Shown in pieces: positions 24,304 through 33,002 of a stretch of DNA of 38,750 nt; positions within the stretch are counted from its first letter, which is position 1; each line of letters begins with the position of its first letter. The notes beneath the pieces were generated by a model. That model ran no database searches. It was given only the letters and a program-made list of their open reading frames with translations, and had not been told where the DNA came from. This DNA comes from Syntrophaceae bacterium CG2_30_49_12. Its GTDB lineage: Bacteria > Desulfobacterota > Syntrophia > Syntrophales > CG2-30-49-12. The stretch is from NCBI GenBank assembly GCA_001873675.1, contig MNZP01000007.1, forward strand, positions 1 through 38,750. The letters are read 5' to 3'. The position numbers and the translations under genes were made by a program.

Positions 24304-24355
24304 TCCTAACCGTTGCTTATCAGGCCGATATGCCTTGATAAACCGCTTATTAGAT
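24304..24355 (-). other. attC-like site at the upstream edge of the first R-M cassette
   Basis: On the minus strand: R'' ATCTAAT (24355-24349), a seven-base spacer, L'' TTATCAAGGC (24341-24332), a six-base loop, L' GCCTGATAA (24325-24317), a six-base spacer, R' GTTAGGA (24310-24304). The L arms pair over nine bases with one extra base on L''. R' deviates from GTTRRRY in its last base and R'' ends in T rather than C, so the site may be degenerate. Confidence 0.5.
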
Positions 24356-24432
24356 TGAATGAATTTTCTGGCAAATTTGCCCCATGCCTGTTATCAATAA
24401 AGCGCAGTTATTTTAACAGGGAATAGGAACAG

Positions 24433-24627
24433 ATGTCAACATCAGAAAAACGTAAATTGCTGGATGAAACAAGTGAAATTATGCGTTATGCCACTACTCA
24501 ATCCACATGGAACGGGCATACTGCGACCGGGTTAAATTTTCTCCGTCCCGTTTTTCCCTTGTTCGGAGAAAAGCAGAAAAATGAATTCGTCCCAATTAAC
24601 GCCCAATTAACACGTATTAAATCATAA
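24433..24627 (+). CDS. Doubtful small ORF
   Basis: A 64-residue frame from ATG 24433 with a weak AGGAAC site. No domain recognised. It is the only sizeable + strand frame in the 495-base gap between the methyltransferase and the MoxR-type ATPase, and it ends in a direct repeat, so it may be non-coding. Confidence 0.2.
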   Translation: MSTSEKRKLLDETSEIMRYATTQSTWNGHTATGLNFLRPVFPLFGEKQKNEFVPINAQLTRIKS

Positions 24628-24663
24628 AATGGAGTGATTATCATGGGCGATCTCCCCATGATA
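24591..24663. repeat. Direct repeat plus perfect hairpin upstream of the MoxR-type gene
   Basis: CCCAATTAAC occurs twice in a row (24591-24600 and 24602-24611). Then TATCATGGG (24639-24647) pairs perfectly with CCCATGATA (24655-24663) around a seven-base loop. Both lie 65-140 bases before the ATPase start and could be regulatory. No T-tract follows the hairpin. Confidence 0.6.
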
Positions 24664-24729
24664 CGGTAAATCATAAACGACATTCCCTTGAGCAGGAATG
24701 AAAATCACGTTACTTCGAGGAGTCAGAAA

Positions 24730-25581
24730 ATGCACACAGAATATTCACAGTTATGCTTTACCGGCGCATCAAAATATGTGCTGGATGAAGAACTTGCAAA
24801 AATTGTAAACATCTCCATGGCTCTTGAAATGCCTCTTCTTCTGAAGGGTGAGCCGGGAACAGGAAAAACCATGTTGGCCCATGCAATTGCTGAGGCGCTG
24901 AAAATGAGGCTCATTGCGCTGAATGTGAAATCAAGCATGAAACTTATCGAAGCCCTCTATCAGTATGACACATTAACCAGACTGAACGACAGCCGGTTCG
25001 GGGACTCAAAGCGGGATGTAAGCGACATTGAAGAGTACATCAAAATGGGGAAAATAGGGCAATCCTTTGTTTCAGAAGAAAGGGTGGTGCTGCTGATTGA
25101 TGAGATAGACAAGGCCGACACTGATTTCCAGGACGATATGCTGGATGTGCTTGATCAGATGGAGTTTGACATCATTGAAATTGACAAAACCATAAGAGCG
25201 AAAAACAGACCTGTGATCATCATCACCTCAAATGCCAAAAAAGACCTCTCGGACCCCTTCCTTGGCCGATGCAATTTCCACCACATCGCCTTCCCCGATC
25301 AAGAAATGATGAGAAAAATCGTGACCGTTCATTTCCCTGATATCAGCAAGAGTTTGCTTGATAGCGCCGTAAATGCCTTCTATCGTGTGAGGGATATCCG
25401 GGGGGTGGAAAAGAAGCCTGCTACCCGCGAGCTTATCAATTGGATAAGGGCTCTCCGATCTGACCCTGATTTCAATATCAAAGACCTTGTAAGAGGCGAT
25501 GTCCCTTTTCCGGGAGTCCTTTTTAAGAAAAGTCAGGATTATGCAGTGGCCCAGAACGCTGTGGCTCTGTTTAAAATATAG
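24730..25581 (+). CDS. MoxR-type AAA+ ATPase
   Basis: A 283-residue AAA+ protein of the MoxR/RavA group. Walker A GEPGTGKT lies near residues 40-47 and Walker B LLIDEIDKAD near 121-130, with the sensor and lid region after it. Such ATPases remodel or load cofactors into partner proteins together with a VWA-domain protein, and the next gene, three bases away, encodes one. An in-frame TTG exists at 24688, but ATG 24730 has GAGGAG at seven bases and matches the expected N-terminus. No metal-enzyme target gene is adjacent, so the client is unknown. Confidence 0.88.
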   Translation: MHTEYSQLCFTGASKYVLDEELAKIVNISMALEMPLLLKGEPGTGKTMLAHAIAEALKMRLIALNVKSSMKLIEALYQYDTLTRLNDSRFGDSKRDVSDIEEYIKMGKIGQSFVSEERVVLLIDEIDKADTDFQDDMLDVLDQMEFDIIEIDKTIRAKNRPVIIITSNAKKDLSDPFLGRCNFHHIAFPDQEMMRKIVTVHFPDISKSLLDSAVNAFYRVRDIRGVEKKPATRELINWIRALRSDPDFNIKDLVRGDVPFPGVLFKKSQDYAVAQNAVALFKI

Positions 25582-25584
25582 ACT

Positions 25585-26778
25585 ATGTTTACAGAGTTCT
25601 TCTATACCTTAAGGGAAGCAGGAATCCCGGTATCTCCCACATCCTTTCTGAGGCTTCAGAAAGCCCTGAGTATGGGGATTATCGTCTCCATTGATGATTT
25701 TTACAGCGCTGCCCGCTCAATACTGGTTAAGAGCGAAAGATACTTTGATCTCTATGATCAGGTTTTCGCCCATCAATTTGAGGGCGAGGAGCTGAAAGAC
25801 CCAACCGAATTTGAGCTTTCTGAAATTGCCAGGGCAATGCTCGATCAATGGCTCAAGAATCCTCTTGAGCTTGCCGAAGCTCTCGGGGTTGATGAAAAAG
25901 AGCTGTCCAGGATGACTCCGGAGGAATTGATCAAGTACTTCCTCGATCGCTTGAAGGAGCAGACCGAGGCCCATCATGGCGGCAGCAGGTGGATAGGCAC
26001 AGGAGGCACTTCGCCTGTCGGGCATTCCGGATACCACCCCGGAGGGATGAGGGTTGGAGGAGTCTCGCACAATAAATCCGCCGTTAAGGTGGCAATGGAT
26101 CGAAGATACCGTGACTATTCCCAGGACGGCCCCCTTACACAGTCGCAGATGGGCGAAGCATTAAAAAGGCTCAGGAACATGGTTCCGGTTGGCCCCAAAG
26201 ACCGGGTTAATGTTGACAAAACCATCTATCAGACGATGAAAAACGCCGGAGAAATCGAAGTCGTTTTTGATCGGCGTCTTAAAGACCGCCTGAAGGTGAT
26301 TCTGGCAATTGATAACGGCGGATGGTCCATGGAACCTTATATCGAGATAGTTCAGACGCTCTTTAACTATGCCAGGGCCCAGTTCAAAGACCTTAAAATT
26401 TTTTTCTTTCATAACACTATCTACGACAAACTCTGGGAAGATCCGCCAAGATGCAGCAAGCCCTTTCCCGTTGATGAACTTGCGCGACTTGACCCTGATG
26501 CAAGGCTTGTTGTAGTAGGGGATGCGAGCATGGCCCCCTATGAGCTTACGAAAACCGGCGGTTCCATTCATTTTGAAGAGATATCAAGAAGGCCAAGCAT
26601 CGAGAGACTCCGCTTTATCAGCAAGACTTTTCGCCATTCCGTCTGGCTTAACCCAAAGCTCGAAATAGAATGGCCCTATACCGGCACCATTCCCATCATT
26701 CGTGAAATATTTCCCATGTTTGAGCTGACTCTGGATGGGCTTGAGAAAGCGGTGAAACGGATGATGAGCAAGAACTGA
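25585..26778 (+). CDS. CoxE-like VWA-domain protein
   Basis: A 397-residue partner of the MoxR-type ATPase. The N-terminal part (about 1-135) is helical and matches CoxE-type proteins; a Gly/His-rich linker (about 130-160) leads into a VWA domain. The expected metal site DxSxS reads DNGGWSM (about residue 235), so both serines of the MIDAS are absent and metal binding by the usual route is doubtful. The later GDASM segment may be a second metal or binding loop. The pair recalls CoxD-CoxE and RavA-ViaA. The role is inferred from the pairing. Confidence 0.8.
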   Translation: MFTEFFYTLREAGIPVSPTSFLRLQKALSMGIIVSIDDFYSAARSILVKSERYFDLYDQVFAHQFEGEELKDPTEFELSEIARAMLDQWLKNPLELAEALGVDEKELSRMTPEELIKYFLDRLKEQTEAHHGGSRWIGTGGTSPVGHSGYHPGGMRVGGVSHNKSAVKVAMDRRYRDYSQDGPLTQSQMGEALKRLRNMVPVGPKDRVNVDKTIYQTMKNAGEIEVVFDRRLKDRLKVILAIDNGGWSMEPYIEIVQTLFNYARAQFKDLKIFFFHNTIYDKLWEDPPRCSKPFPVDELARLDPDARLVVVGDASMAPYELTKTGGSIHFEEISRRPSIERLRFISKTFRHSVWLNPKLEIEWPYTGTIPIIREIFPMFELTLDGLEKAVKRMMSKN

Positions 26779-26806
26779 TACTTAATTCTGAGGATTTGGG
26801 TTCATC

Positions 26807-28609
26807 ATGAGAAATATCCTCGAAAGCAAAATCAGGAATATCCCCCGGGCGCCAGGTGTCTATATCATGAGGGACAAAGAGGGGGAAGTTATCTATGTCG
26901 GTAAAGCAAGGGATTTGAAAAGCCGTGTACATGCATACTTTGGGGGAACAGATTCGAGATTCATGATACCTTTTCTTGTCTCCAGGATTCATGATGTGGA
27001 GTTTATCACTACGGAGACGGAAAAGGAGGCCCTGATCCTCGAGAACAATCTCATCAAAGAACACCGGCCCAGATACAATATCAATTTTAGAGATGATAAG
27101 GCTTATTTCAATATCAGGATCAATCTGAATGATCCCTTCCCCCGTTTTCAACTTGTCAGGCGGCCACAAAAAGACGGGGCCAGATATTTCGGCCCCTATC
27201 CTTCCAGCGCCTCGGCAAAAGAAACGCTCCATTTTCTCCAGCAGATATTTCCCATCCGTACCTGCCGGGACCGGGAATTGAAGAGTCGAAAGAGAGCCTG
27301 CCTGGAGTATCAGATGAAAAGGTGTCTTGCCCCCTGCCTCGGTCTCGCCGGCATTATGAGCGAGGCGTACCGGCAACTGGCAAAAGATGGAGCGGCCTTT
27401 CTTGAAGGTCGGGAAAATAAATTGATCGCCGACCTCCATTTTAGGATGAATGCCGCTGCGGAGCGCTTAAACTTTGAGGAAGCCGCCATCCTGAGAGACA
27501 GGATAGCGGCCATCAAGAGGACCCTTGAAAAGCAGCGGATTGTCTCCATGTCATTTAAAGATCAGGATGTCTTCGGTCTCTACCGGGAAGGGAACCTGAC
27601 CCAGATATGCGTCCTTTACATCCGAAAGGGTAAGCTTATCGGGAAAAAGGCATTCCCCCTTTTTAAGATAAGGGCCGGCATTGAGACCTCAGAGATACTC
27701 TCATCGCTTCTAAAACAGTACTATGATGGAGAGGCTTTTATCCCCGGGGAGATTATTGTTCCTGATGATATGGAAGACAGGGCAGTTATAGAGGAATGGC
27801 TTGCGGAAAAAAGGGGGAAAACAGCATCAGTTGTAACGCCTAAAAGAGGGCAGGGGATGGACATTCTCCGTATCGCCCGGCGCAATGCCGAAAATATATT
27901 CAAGACGGAATACTTGTCCACCGATAAATCGGAGGAGACAATCAGGACACTTGCCGAAATTCTTCATCTGAGGAAACCGCCGGAGCGGATAGAATGCTTT
28001 GATATCTCTGATATTGGCGGTCAGTATGCCGTTGGTTCCATGGTGACCTTTGCAGCGGGTAGTCCCTGGAAGGGGGGATACAAACGCTTCAAGATCAAAA
28101 CAGTTACCGGCGCCGATGATTACGGCATGATGTATGAAGTCTTGAGACGGCGGTACAGGAACAGAGAAAATCTTCCTGATCTGATAATGGTTGATGGGGG
28201 GAAAGGTCATCTCGGGGTAGCGGTTTCTGTGTTGCGGGATTTGGGTATAGAGGGGATTGATATAATCAGCCTGGCCAAGGGGGAAAAGGGAGACAGAGTT
28301 TATCTCCCCGGCAGAAAAGACCCCCTTTACCTTTCAAGGTGGCCTGCCTGCCTCTTTTTACTCCAGAGGGTAAGGGATGAGGCCCATCGCTTTGCTATCT
28401 CCTACCACCGTAATTTGAAAGAAAAAGGTGATTTTCAATCTGTCCTTGATGAGATTCCCGGTATCGGCGGGGATAGAAAAAAGGTGTTACTCACCTTTTT
28501 TGGTGACATAAAAAAGATCAAAGAGGCCTCGGTAGAGGCGCTGCAACAGGTTGACGGAATCGGTAAGCACACAGCGGAAAAGATACATACCTTTCTACGG
28601 GGTTATTGA
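26807..28609 (+). CDS. uvrC: Excinuclease ABC subunit C
   Basis: A 600-residue UvrC that makes both incisions in nucleotide excision repair. The N-terminal GIY-YIG nuclease shows PGVYIMRDKEGEVIYVGKA (about 15-33). The UvrB-binding UVR helix pair lies near 203-235. The C-terminal RNase H-like nuclease keeps its carboxylates in DIS, DDYGMM and MVDGGKG and the RDEAHRF histidine. Tandem helix-hairpin-helix motifs finish the protein. The position usually read as DISH is DISD here. It follows the VWA gene by 28 bases and precedes the next gene by 22. Confidence 0.95.
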   Translation: MRNILESKIRNIPRAPGVYIMRDKEGEVIYVGKARDLKSRVHAYFGGTDSRFMIPFLVSRIHDVEFITTETEKEALILENNLIKEHRPRYNINFRDDKAYFNIRINLNDPFPRFQLVRRPQKDGARYFGPYPSSASAKETLHFLQQIFPIRTCRDRELKSRKRACLEYQMKRCLAPCLGLAGIMSEAYRQLAKDGAAFLEGRENKLIADLHFRMNAAAERLNFEEAAILRDRIAAIKRTLEKQRIVSMSFKDQDVFGLYREGNLTQICVLYIRKGKLIGKKAFPLFKIRAGIETSEILSSLLKQYYDGEAFIPGEIIVPDDMEDRAVIEEWLAEKRGKTASVVTPKRGQGMDILRIARRNAENIFKTEYLSTDKSEETIRTLAEILHLRKPPERIECFDISDIGGQYAVGSMVTFAAGSPWKGGYKRFKIKTVTGADDYGMMYEVLRRRYRNRENLPDLIMVDGGKGHLGVAVSVLRDLGIEGIDIISLAKGEKGDRVYLPGRKDPLYLSRWPACLFLLQRVRDEAHRFAISYHRNLKEKGDFQSVLDEIPGIGGDRKKVLLTFFGDIKKIKEASVEALQQVDGIGKHTAEKIHTFLRGY

Positions 28610-28631
28610 GAGCGGATGAAAAGGAGTCTCT

Positions 28632-29573
28632 ATGAAAAACAGGGTTACTGAGATATTGGGCTCAAAATACCCGATTATCTTGGGGGCAATGCGGTTTATT
28701 ACACTTGGGAAAATGGCGGCTGCTGTTTCAAACAGTGGAGGCTTCGGCATAATAGCTGCCTCAGGAATGGAAGCAGAGCCTTTGAGAAAAGAGATCAGAA
28801 AAGCCCGTGAATTGACGGATAAAGCCATCGGTATAAACATCCCTGTCTACAGGCCCAATGCATTTGAGGCCCTGGAGATAGCGATTGAAGAAGGGATAAA
28901 GACGATCACCACCTCGGCTGGTGATGCCGGTAAACTCATAAAGAGGATTAAAGAGGCAGGGATTAAGGTGTTGCACCTGGCCCCTACAGTAGAGTTGGCA
29001 AAAAAGGCGGAGGATGCGGGGGTAGATGCTGTTATTGCCGTGGGAACAGAGGCGGGGGGACACGTGGGACGTGATGACGTGAGCACCTTGACGCTCATCC
29101 CCCAGGCAGTAGATGCGGTCAGGATACCGGTGGTTGCAGCAGGAGGCATAGGTGATGCGCGTGGTTGGATAGCGGTACATGCGCTTGGCGCCGAGGGCAT
29201 CCAGATGGGCACCCGTTTTCTTGCCACAGAAGAGTGTCCTGTTTCTAAAGTATATAAACAGGCGATTATAGATGCCAGAGACAACAGCACAATGATTGCG
29301 GCCAGAAAGGGGTTTCCTCTCAGGGCATTGAGAAATAATGCGGTTATGGCTATTCGTGAAATGGAGGAAACGGGGGCCGGTTTAAAGGAGATTAATGCCT
29401 TTGCGGATAGGTTGTTCCATACCGGCGGAGATGACCCCGACAACAAGATTATGGTAGCAGGACAGGTAGCGGGATTGATAAGGGAAGTTATCAGCATTGA
29501 AGAACTTACGCGAGAGATGGTCGAAGGGGCAAAAAGGCTGTCTTCTGAGCTGGCTGGAACATTTGAGTCATAA
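28632..29573 (+). CDS. Nitronate monooxygenase/FabK-like flavoprotein
   Basis: A 313-residue TIM-barrel FMN enzyme. It opens with YPIILGAMRFITLGKMAAAVSN (substrate/FMN loop) and has GTEAGGHVGR near residues 138-147 with the catalytic histidine of nitronate monooxygenases, then AAGGIGD and GIQMGTRF FMN-phosphate motifs. In anaerobes, members of this family often act as enoyl-CoA or enoyl-ACP reductases (FabK) instead. The next gene is a crotonase, which supports a fatty acyl-CoA role. An AAGGAG site precedes ATG 28632. Confidence 0.83.
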   Translation: MKNRVTEILGSKYPIILGAMRFITLGKMAAAVSNSGGFGIIAASGMEAEPLRKEIRKARELTDKAIGINIPVYRPNAFEALEIAIEEGIKTITTSAGDAGKLIKRIKEAGIKVLHLAPTVELAKKAEDAGVDAVIAVGTEAGGHVGRDDVSTLTLIPQAVDAVRIPVVAAGGIGDARGWIAVHALGAEGIQMGTRFLATEECPVSKVYKQAIIDARDNSTMIAARKGFPLRALRNNAVMAIREMEETGAGLKEINAFADRLFHTGGDDPDNKIMVAGQVAGLIREVISIEELTREMVEGAKRLSSELAGTFES

Positions 29574-29606
29574 ACATCATGGAGAGCATAGCATAAGGAG
29601 GAAGAG

Positions 29607-30401
29607 ATGATGGAATGGGAATTCGTATTATTTGAAAAAGAGGATGGCATTGGCACGATCACGTTAAATCGCCCGGAAAAATACAACGCCTTAGGCGGCA
29701 ATATGCGGCAGGAGATATTGGCAGCCCTTGAACTTGCCTCCTCTGATGGCGATGTGCGTGTGATAGTGATTACAGGGGCGGGAAAGGCTTTCTGCGCTGG
29801 AGGAGATGTGGATGAATTTGTCTCCGGCAGTACAAAAGCCCTTTCAAATACCGCTACCAGCGAACGGCCTGTCATGAACAAGATCGTTCTTTTGATCAAC
29901 TCCGTCGAAAAACCGGTTATTGCCGCTGTAAATGGGGTGGCGGCGGGCGGTGGGTGCAACCTTGCGCTCTCCTGTGATATCCGGATCGCAAGTGACCGCG
30001 CTCGATTTTCCGAGGTCTTTGTCAAACGAGGGGTACATCCTGATTGGGGAGGCATATGGTTTTTGCCCAGGCTGGTTGGCTATGCCAAGGCAGCGGAACT
30101 GATTTTCACTGGAGACCTGATAGATGCTGAAGAAGCACTGCGGATTGGTATTGTCAATAAGGTGGTGCCCCACGATAATCTTAGAGAGGTCACAAAAGAA
30201 CTGGCCCGGAAAATGGCCAGGAACGCCCCGATACCGATAGCCCTGGCAAAGAGAGGGCTTCAGAATTTTTATAAGATGGACCTGGCTCAGGCAGTGGATT
30301 ACGAAGTGATGACCCTTGGTGTGTGCTGGAATAGTGAAGATAGGGTTGAGGGTATGAAGTCGTTTATTGAAAAAAGGGAACCGGCGTTTAAAGGAAGATA
30401 G
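29607..30401 (+). CDS. Enoyl-CoA hydratase/isomerase family protein (PaaG-like)
   Basis: A 264-residue crotonase. The oxyanion-hole motif KAFCAGGDVDEF lies near residues 61-72 and GVAAGGGCNLALSCD near 111-125, followed by VHPDWGG. The asparagine in GGGCNLA replaces one glutamate of true hydratases, as in the PaaG-type epoxyphenylacetyl-CoA isomerase group. Isomerase activity is therefore at least as likely as hydration. AAGGAGG precedes tandem ATG codons at 29607 and 29610. Probably co-transcribed with the flavoprotein 33 bases upstream. Confidence 0.82.
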   Translation: MMEWEFVLFEKEDGIGTITLNRPEKYNALGGNMRQEILAALELASSDGDVRVIVITGAGKAFCAGGDVDEFVSGSTKALSNTATSERPVMNKIVLLINSVEKPVIAAVNGVAAGGGCNLALSCDIRIASDRARFSEVFVKRGVHPDWGGIWFLPRLVGYAKAAELIFTGDLIDAEEALRIGIVNKVVPHDNLREVTKELARKMARNAPIPIALAKRGLQNFYKMDLAQAVDYEVMTLGVCWNSEDRVEGMKSFIEKREPAFKGR

Positions 30402-30491
30402 CCTGCGACCCCCTCCCTTATCGCCTCGGCGTCCGGAAGATGTAGATGTGGTGGGGATAAGTTTTTCCGTGGGAGGTAATGGAGTAATAAG

Positions 30492-32072
30492 ATGACACAA
30501 CCCAAACTGGTCGAGACGATGAGTAAACCAGAGTTCTACCCCCACATGCCGGAGAGGGTTGAATTAATCCAGACCCATGCCTCATACATATTTATCGCGG
30601 GGGATTATGTATACAAGGTCAAAAAGGCCGTTGATTTTGGTTTTCTTGATTTTACCGATCTCGATAAGAGGGGGTATTTCTGTCATGAAGAACTGAGGCT
30701 CAACCAGAGGCTGGCCCCGGATACGTATCTTGAGGTTGTCGAAATAGGTGAGGATGCTGGTGGCAACATCGTTCTGGGGAAGGGGGAGCGTATTGTTGAA
30801 TATGCCGTCAAGATGAGAAAACTCCCGCAGGAGAGGATGTTGAAAAAACTACTTGCCGCGGGGGAGGTGGATGTTTCCATCATGGAGGCCATCGCCAGGA
30901 AACTGGCAGACTTCCACAGGAGGGCAGCGACGGGGGACAGGATCAATCTAACAGGAGGGCCAGAGACGATCCGCCGCAACCACGAGGAAAATTTTGCCCA
31001 GACAAAACCCTATCTCGAGATAACCATCCCTGAATATAAGTACAGGTTTATCGAATTCTACGTCTACGACTTTATGGGCAAGAAGGAGTCCCTTTTCAGA
31101 AAAAGGGTGGCAAACCATAGAATCAGGGATTGTCATGGAGACCTGCACATTGAACATATCTGCATCACCGACGGCATTATCATCTTTGACTGTATCGAGT
31201 TTAACGAACGGTTCAGATTTGAGGATGTAGCTGCCGAAGTGGCCTTTCTCGCGATGGATTTAGACTACAACGGCTATCCGGAGCACGCCGATGCCTTTGT
31301 GAGAACCTATGTCGGATATTCTGCTGACACAGATATCCTTACCCTTCTCAATTTTTACAAGTGCTACTACGCCTATGTGCGGGGTAAGGTTACGAGCTTC
31401 CTGATAGATGAAAAGAGCATACAAGAGGAAAAACGTCGGGAAGCGGTGGAGGCCGCCTCCCGCTATTTTGATCTGGCTTACGCATATTCCTCCCGCCTGG
31501 AAAAGCCGACCCTGATCCTGATGGCAGGACTGATGGGAACGGGAAAAAGCGTCCTGGCCAGGAATATCGCCCCCTACCTTGGCGCCGAGGTCATTCGCAC
31601 CGATGTTCTGCGTAAGGAAATTTTCCACCTCATGCCTACGGAACGCCACTACGAAGATTTCGGCAAGGGTATATATTCTGATGATATCTCCCGGAGAACT
31701 TATGAAGAGGCACTTGCCATGGCATGTGAAAAGCTTCAGGAGGGCAGATCAGTCATTATTGATGCTTCCTACAAAAGAAGGGAGGAACGAATGAAGGCAG
31801 TTAGAGCCGCACAGAGGGCACTGGCCGACTTCTTTGTCATTGAGTGTATCTGCCCGGAAGAGGTTATTGCCGAGCGTCTCCATTTGCGGACGTCTGATCC
31901 GGAGGAGGTGTCGGACGGCCGGTGGGAGCTTTTCCAGCTCCAAAAGGGTGATTTTGAGGAGATTACAGAGACTCCGGAAAGGAATCACCTCGTAATAGAT
32001 ACCTCTCTGAAACCGGAAGAATGCGCACAAAGGACTATCTGGCGGATAAAGAGGTACGGTGTAGGGGTTTAA
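30492..32072 (+). CDS. Fusion of APH-like kinase and P-loop kinase domains
   Basis: A 526-residue two-domain protein. The first about 330 residues resemble aminoglycoside-phosphotransferase-type kinases, with CHGDLHIEHI (near 216-225) and FDCIEFN standing for the catalytic and metal-binding segments. The second part is a P-loop ATPase/kinase with GLMGTGKS (near 346-353), the TDVLRKE segment and a DASYKRREER lid. This arrangement is widespread in Proteobacteria but its substrate is unknown. It is not evidence of antibiotic resistance. A GGAG site lies before ATG 30492. It converges with korB. Confidence 0.8.
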   Translation: MTQPKLVETMSKPEFYPHMPERVELIQTHASYIFIAGDYVYKVKKAVDFGFLDFTDLDKRGYFCHEELRLNQRLAPDTYLEVVEIGEDAGGNIVLGKGERIVEYAVKMRKLPQERMLKKLLAAGEVDVSIMEAIARKLADFHRRAATGDRINLTGGPETIRRNHEENFAQTKPYLEITIPEYKYRFIEFYVYDFMGKKESLFRKRVANHRIRDCHGDLHIEHICITDGIIIFDCIEFNERFRFEDVAAEVAFLAMDLDYNGYPEHADAFVRTYVGYSADTDILTLLNFYKCYYAYVRGKVTSFLIDEKSIQEEKRREAVEAASRYFDLAYAYSSRLEKPTLILMAGLMGTGKSVLARNIAPYLGAEVIRTDVLRKEIFHLMPTERHYEDFGKGIYSDDISRRTYEEALAMACEKLQEGRSVIIDASYKRREERMKAVRAAQRALADFFVIECICPEEVIAERLHLRTSDPEEVSDGRWELFQLQKGDFEEITETPERNHLVIDTSLKPEECAQRTIWRIKRYGVGV

Positions 32073-32126
32073 AAAGCGTTAATCTCAGACTTCATAGGAA
32101 GCCTCCCAATCAGACCGCCTGATTCC

Positions 32127-32990
32127 TCATGCATATCCTTCCATGATCTCTTTCAGCATCATCCGGTCCACATCCCGCCCCACCAGCGGACCCTGGTTCA
32201 AAACGGGGAAGTGTTCTTCAAACGGTGGCCTGTCATTCCGGTATATGACGCCGAGGGGGATTTGCTCCCCCCACTGATCGGCCGCCTTAATTGCTGCTCC
32301 CCAGTCTGCCGGGTTGTAATCCGAGGGTAACTGATAACACCGCTTCTTGTACCAGGCAAAGGTATTAACCTTATTGAAAGAAATACAGGGCTGTAGCACA
32401 TCAATAAGAGAAAAGCCGCGATGCGCTATCGCCTGCTGAATTAAATCCGAAAGGTGATCAGGCAGTCCGGTAAAAGCCCGTGCGACAAAGCCGGCGTGCA
32501 TAGCAACGGCTACAGCAACGGGGTTAAACGGGGTCGAGGCTACACCGCCAGGTTGAGCCTTGGTAACAAATCCTTCCTCCGAAGTGGGGCTGGACTGTCC
32601 CTTGGTCAGGCCATACACCTGGTTATTGTGAACCAGCAGCGTCAGGTCAATATTGCGACGTATGGCTGCCAGAAAATGGTTTCCCCCTTCTCCATAATTG
32701 CACCCATCTCCACTCTCAACGATGACAGTGAGTCGGGGGTTGGCGAGTTTAGCGCCCGTTGCCACAGGCAGAGATCGGCCATGCAGACCATTGAAGACAT
32801 TAGCATTCAGGTAGTGAGGCGCTTTGGCTGCCTGTCCGATACCGGAGACAAAGAGCGCCTGATGAGGCTCTAACTGGCTGGCTGTTAGGGCCTCTTTCAC
32901 TGCCTTCAAAATGGAGAAGTTTCCACAACCTGGACACCATGCTGTCTCATACGTTCCATAATCGGCGATTGTTACCATTGTTATCCTCAC
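32127..32990 (-). CDS. korB: 2-Oxoacid:ferredoxin oxidoreductase, beta subunit
   Basis: A 287-residue subunit binding thiamine diphosphate. It has WCPGCGNFS near the N-terminus (cluster cysteines), GDGCNYGEGGNHF for the Mg-diphosphate site, and HNNQVYGLTKGQSSPTS after it. With the fused gamma-alpha protein upstream it oxidises 2-oxoglutarate or another 2-oxoacid to the acyl-CoA and reduces ferredoxin, or runs in reverse for CO2 fixation. It starts 12 bases after the alpha gene. No separate ferredoxin (delta) gene is adjacent. The exact oxoacid is uncertain. Confidence 0.9.
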   Translation of the reverse strand: MRITMVTIADYGTYETAWCPGCGNFSILKAVKEALTASQLEPHQALFVSGIGQAAKAPHYLNANVFNGLHGRSLPVATGAKLANPRLTVIVESGDGCNYGEGGNHFLAAIRRNIDLTLLVHNNQVYGLTKGQSSPTSEEGFVTKAQPGGVASTPFNPVAVAVAMHAGFVARAFTGLPDHLSDLIQQAIAHRGFSLIDVLQPCISFNKVNTFAWYKKRCYQLPSDYNPADWGAAIKAADQWGEQIPLGVIYRNDRPPFEEHFPVLNQGPLVGRDVDRMMLKEIMEGYA

Positions 32991-33002
32991 TATGGGTTAA
33001 AT

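Larger units (their letters stand above)
22246..24309 (-). mobile_element. Candidate integron cassette carrying a complete R-M system
   Basis: About 2064 bases from the core site GTTAGGA (24310-24304, minus) to the attC-like site ending at 22240. It holds the methyltransferase, the nuclease and the controller. The R'' arm of the terminal site (extended as CCCCTAACC) is complementary to GGTTAGGAG at the far boundary in 8 of 9 positions, as expected when both come from one circular cassette. The methyltransferase begins about 70 bases inside the boundary. The region looks more AT-rich than its surroundings. Confidence 0.55.

Noticed and set aside
28847..30055. A 402-residue minus-strand frame opposite the flavoprotein and crotonase genes.
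   Set aside because: The Ser/Pro/Ala-rich translation is typical of an antisense shadow of high-GC coding sequence.
30492..32072. Aminoglycoside resistance gene.
   Set aside because: Only the kinase fold is shared; fusion to a P-loop kinase domain marks a widespread family of unknown function, not a resistance enzyme.
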